Shown here piece by piece: positions 39,968 through 49,243 of a stretch of DNA of 64,000 nucleotides (within the stretch, counting starts at the first letter, position 1; each line of letters opens with the position of its first letter). A model generated the notes under the pieces. The model did not search any database. It saw only the letters and a program-made list of their open reading frames with translations, and had not been told where the DNA came from. Source of the DNA: Lachnospiraceae bacterium (GTDB lineage Bacteria; Bacillota; Clostridia; Lachnospirales; Lachnospiraceae). Made by a program: the position numbers and the translations under genes. The stretch spans positions 434,001 to 498,000 of the forward strand of contig JAQVCW010000001.1 in NCBI GenBank assembly GCA_028689585.1, in the 5' to 3' direction.

Positions 39968-42430
39968 CTAATCCAGATAACTGATAAATACGTTTCCAGC
40001 GCCTTCAAACATCTCTTTGCTGTCATTCATTCCCGCGTAATACCATTCCGTTCCATTTGGATCCAGCAGATAGGTGTTATACTCATCATATCCCACAATC
40101 GTCACCGGCCCGTCTGCCGTCATGGCAATCACCGGCCTTCCATGGCTGACAAAATACAGCACTTCATCCAGAGTACATCCGCTCAGATCCACCACAGTTT
40201 TTCCGATGCCGCTTTCCAGTGCGGCCAGATCTGTCGTTCCCGCCACGACGACTGCAGGCAGGTCTGTCACCTCCAGCTTTGCCGTAGTCCCTTTGTCGCC
40301 CCTCACCCAGACATAATTCTGGAGGCTGTCCACCACGACTCCCATCTTTTCGTCCGCATAGACAATCGCTTCATTCACATTAGCGAAAATACGATCCAGC
40401 TTTCCGGCAGAATAGACAAAGCAGGTCTTCTGCTTCTCATAATTCACCGGAATTTCCAGCGTCCTGGAGGTGTCATAGGTAATGATCTTGCTGCGCACTA
40501 CCTGAGGATTCTCCGTGGAAACCGTAGTTCCTACACGAAGCACCACCTCTGTCTGCTTCCGGTCTGAGGTCCTGGTTGCCGTTCCCAACGCCACCGAGTC
40601 CTCCGTGTCCGTATTCACAATATGGTCTTCTGCCGCTTCCGCAAAACCTTCCCCGCTCTTTGTCATTCTGGTCAGCGTCAGCATATTGTCGCTCTGCCAG
40701 GTATCTGTGACATAAAATCCTGTCGGTTCATAAGTTTTGACGGCGGTTCCGGCGGAATCCTCGATCACCAGCCGGTACATCGGAAAAATTCCATTTCCGC
40801 CATGTTCCGCACTGACATCGCTCTTCTTTGCGATTCCATAGATCACATCTTCTTTCATAAAGCCCACCGGACGGATAAATTCATCACTGCCGCAGGTGAT
40901 CTCCCTCACAGACTCTGTCTCAAGATCGATTACGCACAAAGTGCCGGAGCCGTATTCTTCTCCCTCCTTCAGCCAGCTAAAATACTGTCCCGAAGCAGAT
41001 ACCCCATGGCAGTTTTGCTTCACATCCGTAACTACGCTGTCAAACAGTCTGCTGTTTAGATCTACCCGGTATACCGTCCCCTCCAGCATCACATAAAATT
41101 TGGATTCGTCCGCTGAAATGTAAGACAGGCTGTCCACATCTTTCTGCAGCTTGTCCGCTGTCTCCATGCTGGAAATGAAGATCTTCTCATCCACCATAGA
41201 GGATGCCCCCTCATAATAATAGACAGCCACGCCATTTTCACCTTCATGAGTGCCCCGGTTCATATAGCCATTCACGGAAAACCAGATATCACCATCTGTA
41301 CTTACCCGCAGAATTTTGATTTCATTCTGATCGTAAAAATCCCTGTAATCAATGTTTTCTTTTTGCGGGAAGCTGAATACCTGAGTCAGCTTTCCTGAAC
41401 TGATATCATAAGTCCACAGTTCATCCTCCTGTACAAAAGCAATGATCCTGTTCTTTTCATCTGAGGCATATTCCACATTCTTATCCGTAATTCCCAGGTT
41501 GATCCCAATGGAACTGAGAACATTATTTTCCGGATTGAAAATCTCATCCGTCGTCCGTTCAAAATTCAGCAGGAACACACGGCTGTCCGTATAACGAACC
41601 CTGTAATATTCATGCACATTAAATACTTCCGTGACACCTGAAGTATTAGTGGACGCAATCCGGTAATCCAGCGTCAGCGTTGCCGTATTCTCATTGATCT
41701 CCATCAGCCTTGGAATCGGTTTGTAATAAATCTGAGGCTTCAGATTCGCCCAGGTCAGTTGGGCCACACTGTCATGAATATCCATGAACGCCAGGGTTGC
41801 CTCTTCATCCGTTGTCTCGTCCGGCTCCACTGCTGCACCGATCGTGTTCTGATCCGTTCCATTAATGCATTTATCATAAAAACCGCTGACGTAATTCAGA
41901 TAATCCTTCGTATGCAGTCCATCCGCCAACAGTACATGAGTATAGTAATAAATATCCCGTCCTCCGGAAGTGATCTGGATTTTCAGCATATATTCCTGAT
42001 TCATGTACATTTTATTCTGAAGGCTCAGGGTTGCATTCAGGTAATCATCGTTCTTTTCCAGCTTCACCACCTTGGTGTTCTCCAGAGATTCCGTCCCGTC
42101 CAGGCTGATCACTTCATAGGATACGCTGTCAATGGTAGCGCTGAATGCCTGAATCTGAATATTCAGTTCACGGTTCGACTCCAATGGAGTGATACTGTCC
42201 CTGATATAAGTCACATCCATTTCTCTGGAATACCCATGCAGACAGTTATAATTTACTCCGTCCTTCTGCATATATACCAGCGGAAATGTGGAATTCGCCA
42301 TCGTTTCCGCCACATCCGGAGTCACCTGATTGATCATTCTGCTGAATGCCAGAACCGCTCCCAAAAACAGCACCAGCAAAAATAAAATATGCAGGAATAT
42401 GTTCCTGACCTTTTTCATACGTTCCTTCAT
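39968..42430 (-). CDS. Membrane-anchored envelope protein with propeller-like region and degenerate C39-like end
   Basis: This 820-aa protein has one N-terminal membrane helix (NIFLHILFLLVLFLGAVLAF) and a large outer part. The middle has repeated strand patterns like a beta-propeller (NRIIAFVQEDELWTYDISSG; SASGQYFSWLKEGEEYGSGT). The last about 80 residues, with HGRPVIAMTADGPVTIVGYD followed by YLLDPNG, look like a C39-type cysteine peptidase domain. The usual His before VVVVGYD is replaced by Pro/Val and the nucleophile Cys context is unclear, so it is probably inactive. The ATG at 42430 is favoured over TTG 42439, which is too near GGGGAG. Function is unknown. Confidence 0.7.
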   Translation of the reverse strand: MKERMKKVRNIFLHILFLLVLFLGAVLAFSRMINQVTPDVAETMANSTFPLVYMQKDGVNYNCLHGYSREMDVTYIRDSITPLESNRELNIQIQAFSATIDSVSYEVISLDGTESLENTKVVKLEKNDDYLNATLSLQNKMYMNQEYMLKIQITSGGRDIYYYTHVLLADGLHTKDYLNYVSGFYDKCINGTDQNTIGAAVEPDETTDEEATLAFMDIHDSVAQLTWANLKPQIYYKPIPRLMEINENTATLTLDYRIASTNTSGVTEVFNVHEYYRVRYTDSRVFLLNFERTTDEIFNPENNVLSSIGINLGITDKNVEYASDEKNRIIAFVQEDELWTYDISSGKLTQVFSFPQKENIDYRDFYDQNEIKILRVSTDGDIWFSVNGYMNRGTHEGENGVAVYYYEGASSMVDEKIFISSMETADKLQKDVDSLSYISADESKFYVMLEGTVYRVDLNSRLFDSVVTDVKQNCHGVSASGQYFSWLKEGEEYGSGTLCVIDLETESVREITCGSDEFIRPVGFMKEDVIYGIAKKSDVSAEHGGNGIFPMYRLVIEDSAGTAVKTYEPTGFYVTDTWQSDNMLTLTRMTKSGEGFAEAAEDHIVNTDTEDSVALGTATRTSDRKQTEVVLRVGTTVSTENPQVVRSKIITYDTSRTLEIPVNYEKQKTCFVYSAGKLDRIFANVNEAIVYADEKMGVVVDSLQNYVWVRGDKGTTAKLEVTDLPAVVVAGTTDLAALESGIGKTVVDLSGCTLDEVLYFVSHGRPVIAMTADGPVTIVGYDEYNTYLLDPNGTEWYYAGMNDSKEMFEGAGNVFISYLD

Positions 42431-42644
42431 CGAATTCAATATCTCCCCTTATGGAAATGTCAATAAAAATCTTTTCTCTGCGGCGCACTTGCTATTCACG
42501 GCTCATAAGAGAACGCTGCGGGAAGCACACCCTTTCGTGCTTCGCACGCATCATCGGGGCAAATATGCCGCGCCAACTACGTTTCATCTTACCACGGAAC
42601 GCTGTATTAGTAAAGAATATCTGCGCATCCATATACCGAAGAGC

Positions 42645-42973
42645 TACAGTTCAGTCTTGAAATGAGGACGCCTTCCGGGTGGCTGCCCCAGGTATGCTGC
42701 AGGTGCTGTTTCGAAAGCCAAGAACATCTAAGGCTTCCGCAAAATATTCCAAAAGCAGGAATTGGGAGCCATAACTCACCTTCGGTTCAAACAAATGACT
42801 CCCAATTCCTATGGAACATCTTGCGGAACCCAAGATGCTACCTTCGTCTCTGCGAGACTCCGTGTTCTCGATTGCTTTGCAATCGGAACATATTTTAGGC
42901 TTTCTGCAAATGCACCTGCAGCATACCTGGGACAGCCACCCGGAAAGCGTCCTCATTCCAAGGGTAAACTGTA
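42645..42973. repeat. Foldback (MITE-like) element, about 330 bp
   Basis: The ends TACAGTT...CTTGAAATGAGGACG (from 42645) and the reverse complement from 42973 pair over about 75 bp, including GGGTGGCTG and CAGGTATGCTGCAGGTGC/GCACCTGCAGCATACCTG. A second nested pair (42732-42768 with 42799-42830, including AGGAATTGGGAG/CTCCCAATTCCT) fills the centre. No open frame with a ribosome site is inside. The whole could fold into one long cruciform or RNA hairpin. Confidence 0.75.
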
Positions 42974-42985
42974 ACGCCGAAGGCT

Positions 42986-43016
42986 GTTCTTGTATGGGCG
43001 CACCCTATACAAGAAC
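42986..43016. terminator. Hairpin downstream of the foldback
   Basis: GTTCTTGTATGGG and CCCTATACAAGAAC form an almost perfect stem over CGCA. It is one of two hairpins past the MPxxx-repeat gene and may act with the next as a double terminator. Confidence 0.45.
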
Positions 43017-43020
43017 GAAA

Positions 43021-43053
43021 CCCGCCAGCACCCATAGATACTGGGCTGGCGGG
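43021..43053 (-). terminator. Terminator of the MPxxx-repeat gene
   Basis: CCCGCCAGC pairs perfectly with GCTGGCGGG; TTTCGTTCTTG follows on the minus strand, 30 bp after the stop at 43083. Confidence 0.7.
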
Positions 43054-43082
43054 CATTTTACCTCTTAATGCGGAAGCTGCTG

Positions 43083-44042
43083 CTACCAGTATCTCCTGCA
43101 GCGGCGGTGCCGGCAGCGTCTGCGGTACATTTCATCCAGCAGCATGATCTGAATCAGATCCCCCATCCAGTTTTTGTGAGTGGGACGGCAGCCCGGACCG
43201 GGGCACTGCATAGAAAACAGCTCCTGATTTGGTTCCGGTTCTTCCTCCGGATAGACATCTTTCACTCTATCATAAATATCCTCCGCCATTCGTCTTATCA
43301 TCGTCCGGTCCGGATATTCATCAAACATTCTGCTGCCTTCATATTCCAGCTTATCGCACAGCTCACCTACACACTGCTGCACTTCCTGCCCGATACGCGG
43401 ATAAAGCGAACGAAGCCGCTCCCCATCCTGCCATGACAGACGCTCCTCTCTCATAATCCCTTCCGGATTCATGATCGGCACGGAAACCGGAGGCATCTGA
43501 TTCATCGGCATCTGTTCCATCGGCATGCCGTTCGCTGGCATTTGGTTCATCGGCATCTGCTCCATCGGCATGCCGTTCGCTGGCATCTGGTTCACAGGCA
43601 TCTGATCCATCGGCATTCCGTTCGCTGGCATCTGGTTCATCGGCATCTGATCCATTGGCATGCCGTTCGCTGGCATCTGATTCATCGGCATCTGATTCAT
43701 CGGCATCCGATCCATTGGCATGCCGTTCACAGGCATCTGGTTCATCGGCATCTGATCCATCGGCATTCCGTTCGCTGGCATCTGGTTCATCGGCATCTGA
43801 TCCATTGGCATGCCGTTCGCTGGCATCTGGTTCATCGGCATCTGATCCATTGGCATGCCGTTCGCTGGCATCCGATTCATCGGCATCTGATTCACGGGTA
43901 TCTCATCCAAGGGCATACTGCCCCCAGATGTTCTATTCATTGAATTTTCATTTTCTGGCATTTTGTCCTGGTATGTTTCTTCTTCCTGCGGCTTCAGGTA
44001 ATTCCAGCCAGTCGGACTAAGGTCGGAAAAATAATAGTTCAC
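43083..44042 (-). CDS. MPxxx pentad-repeat protein with conserved C-terminal domain
   Basis: This 319-aa protein has three parts. The N-terminus (MNYYFSDLSPTGWNYLKPQE) has no signal peptide. The middle has about 28 pentads of the form M-P-x-x-(Q/G/R), mostly in the 15-residue order MPANG-MPMDQ-MPMNQ. The C-terminal 110 residues include RLRSLYPRIGQEVQQCVGEL and KLEYEGSRMFDEYPDRTMIR, a domain I recall from other Clostridial proteins of unknown role, and a basic Cys-rich end CRHRRCRRYW. A GTG at 44042, six bases after AAAGGAG, is chosen; the earlier GTG at 44066 would place that site inside the gene. The role is unknown; a spore or surface structure is only a guess. Confidence 0.7.
   Translation of the reverse strand: MNYYFSDLSPTGWNYLKPQEEETYQDKMPENENSMNRTSGGSMPLDEIPVNQMPMNRMPANGMPMDQMPMNQMPANGMPMDQMPMNQMPANGMPMDQMPMNQMPVNGMPMDRMPMNQMPMNQMPANGMPMDQMPMNQMPANGMPMDQMPVNQMPANGMPMEQMPMNQMPANGMPMEQMPMNQMPPVSVPIMNPEGIMREERLSWQDGERLRSLYPRIGQEVQQCVGELCDKLEYEGSRMFDEYPDRTMIRRMAEDIYDRVKDVYPEEEPEPNQELFSMQCPGPGCRPTHKNWMGDLIQIMLLDEMYRRRCRHRRCRRYW
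43495..43916 (-). repeat. 45-bp coding minisatellite
   Basis: About 28 fifteen-base units, grouped in threes into 45-bp blocks (GGCATCTGGTTCATC and relatives on the plus strand), code for the MPxxx pentads. Near-identical blocks suggest recent slippage, so the number may vary between strains. Confidence 0.85.
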
Positions 44043-44267
44043 TGGAATCTCCTTTCCCTGTATCACTATTATTCTATGCAGCGCAGGGCGGCTCGGTTCC
44101 TCCCTAAGCTTTCCGGATTTGGATCTCTTTTCTTTTTGAGGAAGTCCTCCGTGAATTCTTTTCCCTAAATTCCGCCTCTGAAGTTTTTTGGAAATTCTCC
44201 CTCAAGAGTTTCGCTTCAGGAATTTTTGCAAGTTCTTCCTCATAAATTCTTCTTCAGAAGCTTTTCT

Positions 44268-45467
44268 TCAGCAGTTCTTCTTCAACAGTTCATTCAGCAG
44301 CGGCTTCACATGAAGAAATTCCATACAGCTTTCTAATTTCGCTTCTCCGGACTCTGATTTTGCAGTCCCCTCTTCTTCCTGATTTTCCTCAGATTTGACA
44401 TTTATTTTCTTTCTGCTTCGCACCGCCCGGATCAGAATATTTTTGGGCGTATGCTCCATGTCAATAAATTCCAGCACCTGCACCTGATATCCGGCCTCCT
44501 CCAGCCTGGAAGCCCGCAGGCCATCCGTGATCAGCGCCGCCATCCGCTCCTTCAGCAGACCGTATTTCAGTACCGGCTGCAGAATATCGTTCTGAATCTG
44601 ACCATTCAGCTCGTGCTGACAGCAGGGTACCGAAAGGATCGCTCTGGCATTCCATTCCACCGCCTTCGCCAATGCGTAATCCGTGGCAGTATCGCAGGCG
44701 TGGAGCGTCACCACCAGATCCACCTGGCTGACTCCCTCATAATCCGCAATATCCCCTGTAAGAAATTCCAGCTTGTCATAGCCAAATTTATGAGCCAGCG
44801 CATTGCAGCGCTCTATCACGTCCTCTTTCAGATCCAGTCCGATAATCCGCAGGTCAAACCCTTTTAATTCCCGCAGATAATAATACATGGCAAATGTCAG
44901 ATAGGATTTGCCGCAGCCAAAATCAAGCATGGTCAGTTCCCGGCCTCTGGGAAGCTCCGGCGTGATATCCTCAATAAATTCCAGAAATCGGTTAATCTGG
45001 CGGAATTTGTCATATTTGCTGCGGACAACATTTCCTTCCGCTGTCATCACCCCCAGCTCCACCAGAAACGGCACCGGAATTCCTTCTTCCAGAATATATT
45101 TCTTCTGCCGATTGTGAGAAAGGTCTGCTGCCTCTTTTGGCACCGTATTTTTCTTCTTTTTCACCGTCACCTTTCCCTTTTTGCTCACCAGCACACTGGC
45201 GCTTAGCTGCACGGAATCCGCCTGCATTTGCCGGTAGTCCCGCTCCATCCACACCAAAGCCGCCATAATCAGATCCTCTTTACTGTAATTCTTATGAGTT
45301 TCTTTTTTTCCATCCCAAAATCCGGCCTGAAAGATCAGTTCTCCCTTCAGGAGCATGGGACGCACCTTAATTTTCACTGCTGCCCCGGGATTTTTCACCG
45401 ATGAAAAAACAAGCTGCAGCAGATCCGCATTTAAAATTTCCTGTAATAACAGATTAAATTCTTCCAA
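44268..45467 (-). CDS. SAM-dependent methyltransferase (Methyltransf_32-like)
   Basis: This 399-aa cytosolic protein has an N-terminal region of about 130 residues with a basic stretch VSKKGKVTVKKKKNTVPKEA, then a Rossmann methyltransferase. It shows the SAM site TMLDFGCGKSYLTFAMYYYL (near residue 180), VVTLHACDTATDYAL and SVPCCQHELN. The HACDTATD and PCCQ motifs are typical of the family that includes many RNA or small-molecule methyltransferases of unknown target. The gene appears to stand alone. The C-terminal 40 residues are Glu/Ser/Lys-rich and probably disordered. Confidence 0.85.
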   Translation of the reverse strand: MEEFNLLLQEILNADLLQLVFSSVKNPGAAVKIKVRPMLLKGELIFQAGFWDGKKETHKNYSKEDLIMAALVWMERDYRQMQADSVQLSASVLVSKKGKVTVKKKKNTVPKEAADLSHNRQKKYILEEGIPVPFLVELGVMTAEGNVVRSKYDKFRQINRFLEFIEDITPELPRGRELTMLDFGCGKSYLTFAMYYYLRELKGFDLRIIGLDLKEDVIERCNALAHKFGYDKLEFLTGDIADYEGVSQVDLVVTLHACDTATDYALAKAVEWNARAILSVPCCQHELNGQIQNDILQPVLKYGLLKERMAALITDGLRASRLEEAGYQVQVLEFIDMEHTPKNILIRAVRSRKKINVKSEENQEEEGTAKSESGEAKLESCMEFLHVKPLLNELLKKNC

Positions 45468-45568
45468 TCCTTATTCCTCCTGAAAGTGCCCGTTCATCAG
45501 GCAATTACCCACTTATCATACCAGTTTCCACCCAGCTTCACAACGCATAATTTTTTAATCAGTAAATT

Positions 45569-45611
45569 TAAAAAAGCTGCCGCACTAAGTCCTCAGCCTT
45601 AGTACAGCAGC
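45569..45611 (-). terminator. Terminator of the DUF5107/TPR gene
   Basis: GCTGC...GTACTAAGG/CTTAGT...GCAGC on the minus strand is followed by TTTTTT, 13 bp after the stop at 45624. Confidence 0.85.
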
Positions 45612-45623
45612 TCCCATTAAAAT

Positions 45624-48600
45624 TTATTTCTGTGCCAGACCTCTCAGATACAACTGTGCCTTCTGGTGATACGGATCCAGTTCCAGAGCCTTCTTCAGAT
45701 TTTCTTCGGCTTCCTCATCCATTCCCAGTCCCAGCTTTCCAAGTCCCATAAGGTAATAGCAGTGCGCTTTATTTTTCTTTGTAAAGTCTTCCTCAAAGAT
45801 CAGCAGATCCGGATAGGATACCGCAAAATAATCCATTTTTATCTGATCATAGATATGCGCTTCTCCATAACCGGTCAGCTTGTAGAATCTGGAATAGGCT
45901 TCCCTCTTCTCCTGCCGTTTCTCCAGTGCCAATCCCTGATACAAAATCATATCGGCCGGCTGATCATTATAGAACATCATGCCTGCCGGTTCCCCGACTC
46001 CCGCACTCGCCAGTTCAAATGCCTCTTCTGCCTGTGCCTCATTGCCCAGTGCGCTCTGCGCTATGCCGAGATAATAGTAAATATGATTGTCCTTGGTTCC
46101 TTCCAGCTTTCCTTCACCCAGATTTTCCGGATATACCAGTGCCTTTTCCAGCAGTTCTTTTGCTTCCTGCGCATCCCCATTGTTCAGCGCAATCTTCGCC
46201 AGCTCCGTCAGCGCCGTAGTGTACTGGGTGGTTGCCTTGCCTTCTCCGCCCTCCCATGGATGGAATTTGCGGTTCATCAGCAATTCATAGGCTTTTTCAT
46301 AATTTCCAAGGAAATTCTGCAGCGTAATATATTCAATAAATACATCATCTCTTTTTACAAAGGTATCTGAATACTTTTCATAGAAAGCCAGCCGTTCTTC
46401 TGCCGGCATTTCCAGTTTTTTATACAACTGATCCAGCTCCAGGAAAACCCGTGCATCTCCTGTATCCAGCGCAAATGCCTTTTCCAGCACTGTCTTTGCC
46501 TCTGCCGGCATCTGGAATTTATTATAGTATACCAGAGACAGGTTGCGAAGTACCGTCGGGAAAGAAGAATCCAGCTCTGCGGATTGCTCCCAGCAGCTTT
46601 TTGCCCTGTCATACTGCTGTTTATCGTACCAGAGATTACCCAGATAATAAAATGCTTTCGGCAGATCCGGACACAGCTTCGCCGCCAGCTCCAGTGCCTT
46701 TTTATCCTCCAGACGATTGGGGAAGCAGCAGTAAGGATCCGCCTGATCTCCCTGTTTTATCATTTCCTTTGCCTCATCCGTCCTGCCAAGCTTCGCCAGA
46801 CAGACACTGCGGTAATAGTAGATCATAGGCCAGGTTTCATCACAAATCTCCAGCATTTCCAATGCCTCCTGGAAGAAACCGCCTTCCATATAGTCCAGAG
46901 CCGCCTGAATAAAGTTCTGATGGAAATCACGCATCAGTCCCTTCAGCTCCTTCTTCTTCTCACTCTGTTCTTCTGGCGCCGCCATCCGGATTTCCTCAAA
47001 ACGGGATACATAATCAAAGGCGTCTGTCTTCTTATTTTCCGCGATCCAGTCCAGTGCCTCTTTTTCCCGGCCCAGCTTCCGCAGGATAACCGCCTTTAAT
47101 CCTCTGGCCTTGATGTTATGGCTGTTTTTCACCAGGCCCTTTTCCACCAGTTCCAGCGCTGCCGCAAATTCCTTTTTCCCTGCCGCGATGGCTGCCAGGA
47201 AATAGAAGGACATTTCCTGCTGCTCATTAGACCAGGCCGCCTTGAAAAATGCGTCATAGGCTTGCTCGAACCGCTCCTGATAGAACAGGGTAAGTCCCAG
47301 ATCATAGTATGCCTCGCTGTTGTAAGGATTTGGATTTTTCCAGGTCATGCGCTCCAGCGCTTTTCTGAAATATTTTTCGCTCTCCGTGAACAGTCCTCTT
47401 CGCAGCAGCAGACAGCCGTATGCAGTATTGAGACGGATATCTCCCCCGTCCCGTTTCAGACCTTCCAGATAATAATCATCCGGACGATAAGTTGCATGAC
47501 GGTACTGCTCGATATGAAGACCGGTCAGGTACAGTTCTTCACAGGTCATAATATCTTCCGGTGCCTTGGCAGCCTGAGCCGGCTTTGGCAGCTCCGGAAT
47601 TTTTTCTTCCAGCGGGGTGAAGGAAACCAGTTCCCGGCCGTCTGCATTTACCACGCGGACGGTGACATCGGTTTCTTTGATTTTCATTTGGCACGGGCTG
47701 GTTTCTGCAGGCGCTTTCTCCCCGTCCAGCCGCAGCGGAACCTTTTTCTCATACACTGCCTCCGGAGAGATCGTAGCCGTCTCTTCATAAACAGGCGTTC
47801 CCTTTACCTCCAGAATTACCTTTGCGTCCTTCTCCTCGCCCGTGGTATAGACGCACAAGGACACCTGATCCTCCTGGATTTCCATATTTACCATGGCATC
47901 TACCGTCGCGTTTTTCACATAGCCGACTTTTTTGTACGGCATGAAATACTGCTTAAAGGTCTTTTCTTCAAATGGCTTCAGCCAGGTAAAATCAGGCTGA
48001 TTGTCTGTAAATACCCCTGTCATCAATTCAATATAAGGTCCGTCCTCGTCGGTCAGATTCTTGTCCCATGCCTTTCCAAAATCACCGCAGCCCCAGGTCC
48101 ACTGCTTCTTTCCCGGAGAAATATGATGGTCCGCCACATGGAGAATACCGGCTTCCACACCGTAATCATAGCCGCCCACAAAATCAAAATCCGATTTTTC
48201 CGCCATATAGGAGGTTGGCACCGGAATATTTTTATACCTGGAAATATCCACACCCTCGCTGTAATCATGTTTATAATAAACTCCGGTGGCGATGGGAAAT
48301 TTGGAAACATCCCGTTTTCCGTGATCCATCACTGCATGTACATCCGGCGGAAATACAGACTGGGTATTTTCATTTACCGGAACTGCCGGATTGGCCCACC
48401 ACAGAAATGTCTGAGGCATTGGTGTCCGATTGTACAACTGCCCTCTGATCTCAATGTACGCTTTGTCGGGATACAGCGTAAAAGACGCAATTCCCTTTGT
48501 CCCATACATCTGATCCACGTCATTCACCATCACCGTCTTGCTGCCGTCCTCATGCTCGCTCACCTGATAATCCACCGGCTGATAGGTAGTCGGACGATGA

Positions 48601-48974
48601 TGCTGAGGCCAGTTAAATTCGATACCGCCGGAAATCCACGGACCGGTCAGCCCTACCAGCGCCGGCTTGATCACATGATTGTAATAAACAAAGTCATAAT
48701 CATTGGTCTTATCATAGGCACGCTGGATTCTTCCTCCAAGCTGAGGCAGGATCATCACCTTAATATATTGATTTTCCAGATAAACTGCCTTCCATGCCTT
48801 ATCGTGTTTTTCATCAGACAGCGTTTCGATGACCGGATAAGGATACACCCTTCCTGAACTCCCCTGATAAACCCGCTTTTCTGAAAAAATTGGATTTTTT
48901 TCCGCCTCTCCGATTTCATAAGTCGGAATAATAACCTCTTCCTCCCAGACCTTTGTTCCAAATTCCTGATCCAT
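45624..48974 (-). CDS. DUF5107 and TPR-repeat protein
   Basis: This 1116-aa cytosolic protein has an N-terminal half (about 1-400) with VYLENQYIKVMILPQLGGRI, GPWISGGIEFNWPQHHRPTT and PQTFLWWANPAVPVNENTQS, a DUF5107 beta-sandwich related to galactose-mutarotase folds. The second half (about 500-1116) has many TPR helices (GDIRLNTAYGCLLLRRG; LGRTDEAKEMIKQGDQADPY; ending EEAEENLKKALELDPYHQKA). Similar proteins sit in sugar-use loci and may act on sugars or sense them. AGGAGG precedes the ATG at 48974. It is divergent from an AraC gene at 49244, its likely regulator. Confidence 0.82.
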   Translation of the reverse strand: MDQEFGTKVWEEEVIIPTYEIGEAEKNPIFSEKRVYQGSSGRVYPYPVIETLSDEKHDKAWKAVYLENQYIKVMILPQLGGRIQRAYDKTNDYDFVYYNHVIKPALVGLTGPWISGGIEFNWPQHHRPTTYQPVDYQVSEHEDGSKTVMVNDVDQMYGTKGIASFTLYPDKAYIEIRGQLYNRTPMPQTFLWWANPAVPVNENTQSVFPPDVHAVMDHGKRDVSKFPIATGVYYKHDYSEGVDISRYKNIPVPTSYMAEKSDFDFVGGYDYGVEAGILHVADHHISPGKKQWTWGCGDFGKAWDKNLTDEDGPYIELMTGVFTDNQPDFTWLKPFEEKTFKQYFMPYKKVGYVKNATVDAMVNMEIQEDQVSLCVYTTGEEKDAKVILEVKGTPVYEETATISPEAVYEKKVPLRLDGEKAPAETSPCQMKIKETDVTVRVVNADGRELVSFTPLEEKIPELPKPAQAAKAPEDIMTCEELYLTGLHIEQYRHATYRPDDYYLEGLKRDGGDIRLNTAYGCLLLRRGLFTESEKYFRKALERMTWKNPNPYNSEAYYDLGLTLFYQERFEQAYDAFFKAAWSNEQQEMSFYFLAAIAAGKKEFAAALELVEKGLVKNSHNIKARGLKAVILRKLGREKEALDWIAENKKTDAFDYVSRFEEIRMAAPEEQSEKKKELKGLMRDFHQNFIQAALDYMEGGFFQEALEMLEICDETWPMIYYYRSVCLAKLGRTDEAKEMIKQGDQADPYCCFPNRLEDKKALELAAKLCPDLPKAFYYLGNLWYDKQQYDRAKSCWEQSAELDSSFPTVLRNLSLVYYNKFQMPAEAKTVLEKAFALDTGDARVFLELDQLYKKLEMPAEERLAFYEKYSDTFVKRDDVFIEYITLQNFLGNYEKAYELLMNRKFHPWEGGEGKATTQYTTALTELAKIALNNGDAQEAKELLEKALVYPENLGEGKLEGTKDNHIYYYLGIAQSALGNEAQAEEAFELASAGVGEPAGMMFYNDQPADMILYQGLALEKRQEKREAYSRFYKLTGYGEAHIYDQIKMDYFAVSYPDLLIFEEDFTKKNKAHCYYLMGLGKLGLGMDEEAEENLKKALELDPYHQKAQLYLRGLAQK

Positions 48975-49112
48975 TTTTGGCACCTCCTGATTTTCTATTA
49001 TAAATTTAATTTTAACTTTTTTTGTTTTCCTGATATTCTCTTTCCACATTTTTCTACTCTCTTAGTATACTTTCTTTCCTCTTCATTTTCATTCTCAATA
49101 ATTGGCATAATA

Positions 49113-49126
49113 TTTCAAAAAATTGC
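49113..49126. promoter_or_regulatory. 14-base element shared with the mutarotase promoter
   Basis: TTTCAAAAAATTGC occurs here, between the DUF5107 and AraC genes, and again at 58921-58934 upstream of the mutarotase gene. A related GATTTCAAAAAATCATC is at 49211. It may be a regulator site, but the AT-rich base content lowers its weight. Confidence 0.35.
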
Positions 49127-49243
49127 TATTATTTTTCTTTTTTCAAGGCAATCCGTTTTTTATAAAACATTGACTTTTACCATATTTTCATCTATATTAA
49201 GAAATGAATAGATTTCAAAAAATCATCACAAAGGAGACTCTCT

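Noticed and set aside
42662-42956. Short similar peptides on both strands (MRTPSGWLPQVCC, MRTLSGWLSQVCC)
   Set aside because: They are the two arms of the foldback read in opposite directions; no ribosome site precedes either.
43495-43943. CRISPR-like array or a His/Arg-rich protein on the plus strand
   Set aside because: The units are contiguous 15-bp coding repeats with no spacers. The opposite frame is open only because the repeat length is a multiple of three.
47118-48857. A 579-codon open frame on the plus strand
   Set aside because: It is fully antisense to the DUF5107/TPR gene, has no ribosome site, and its residue composition is that of a shadow frame.
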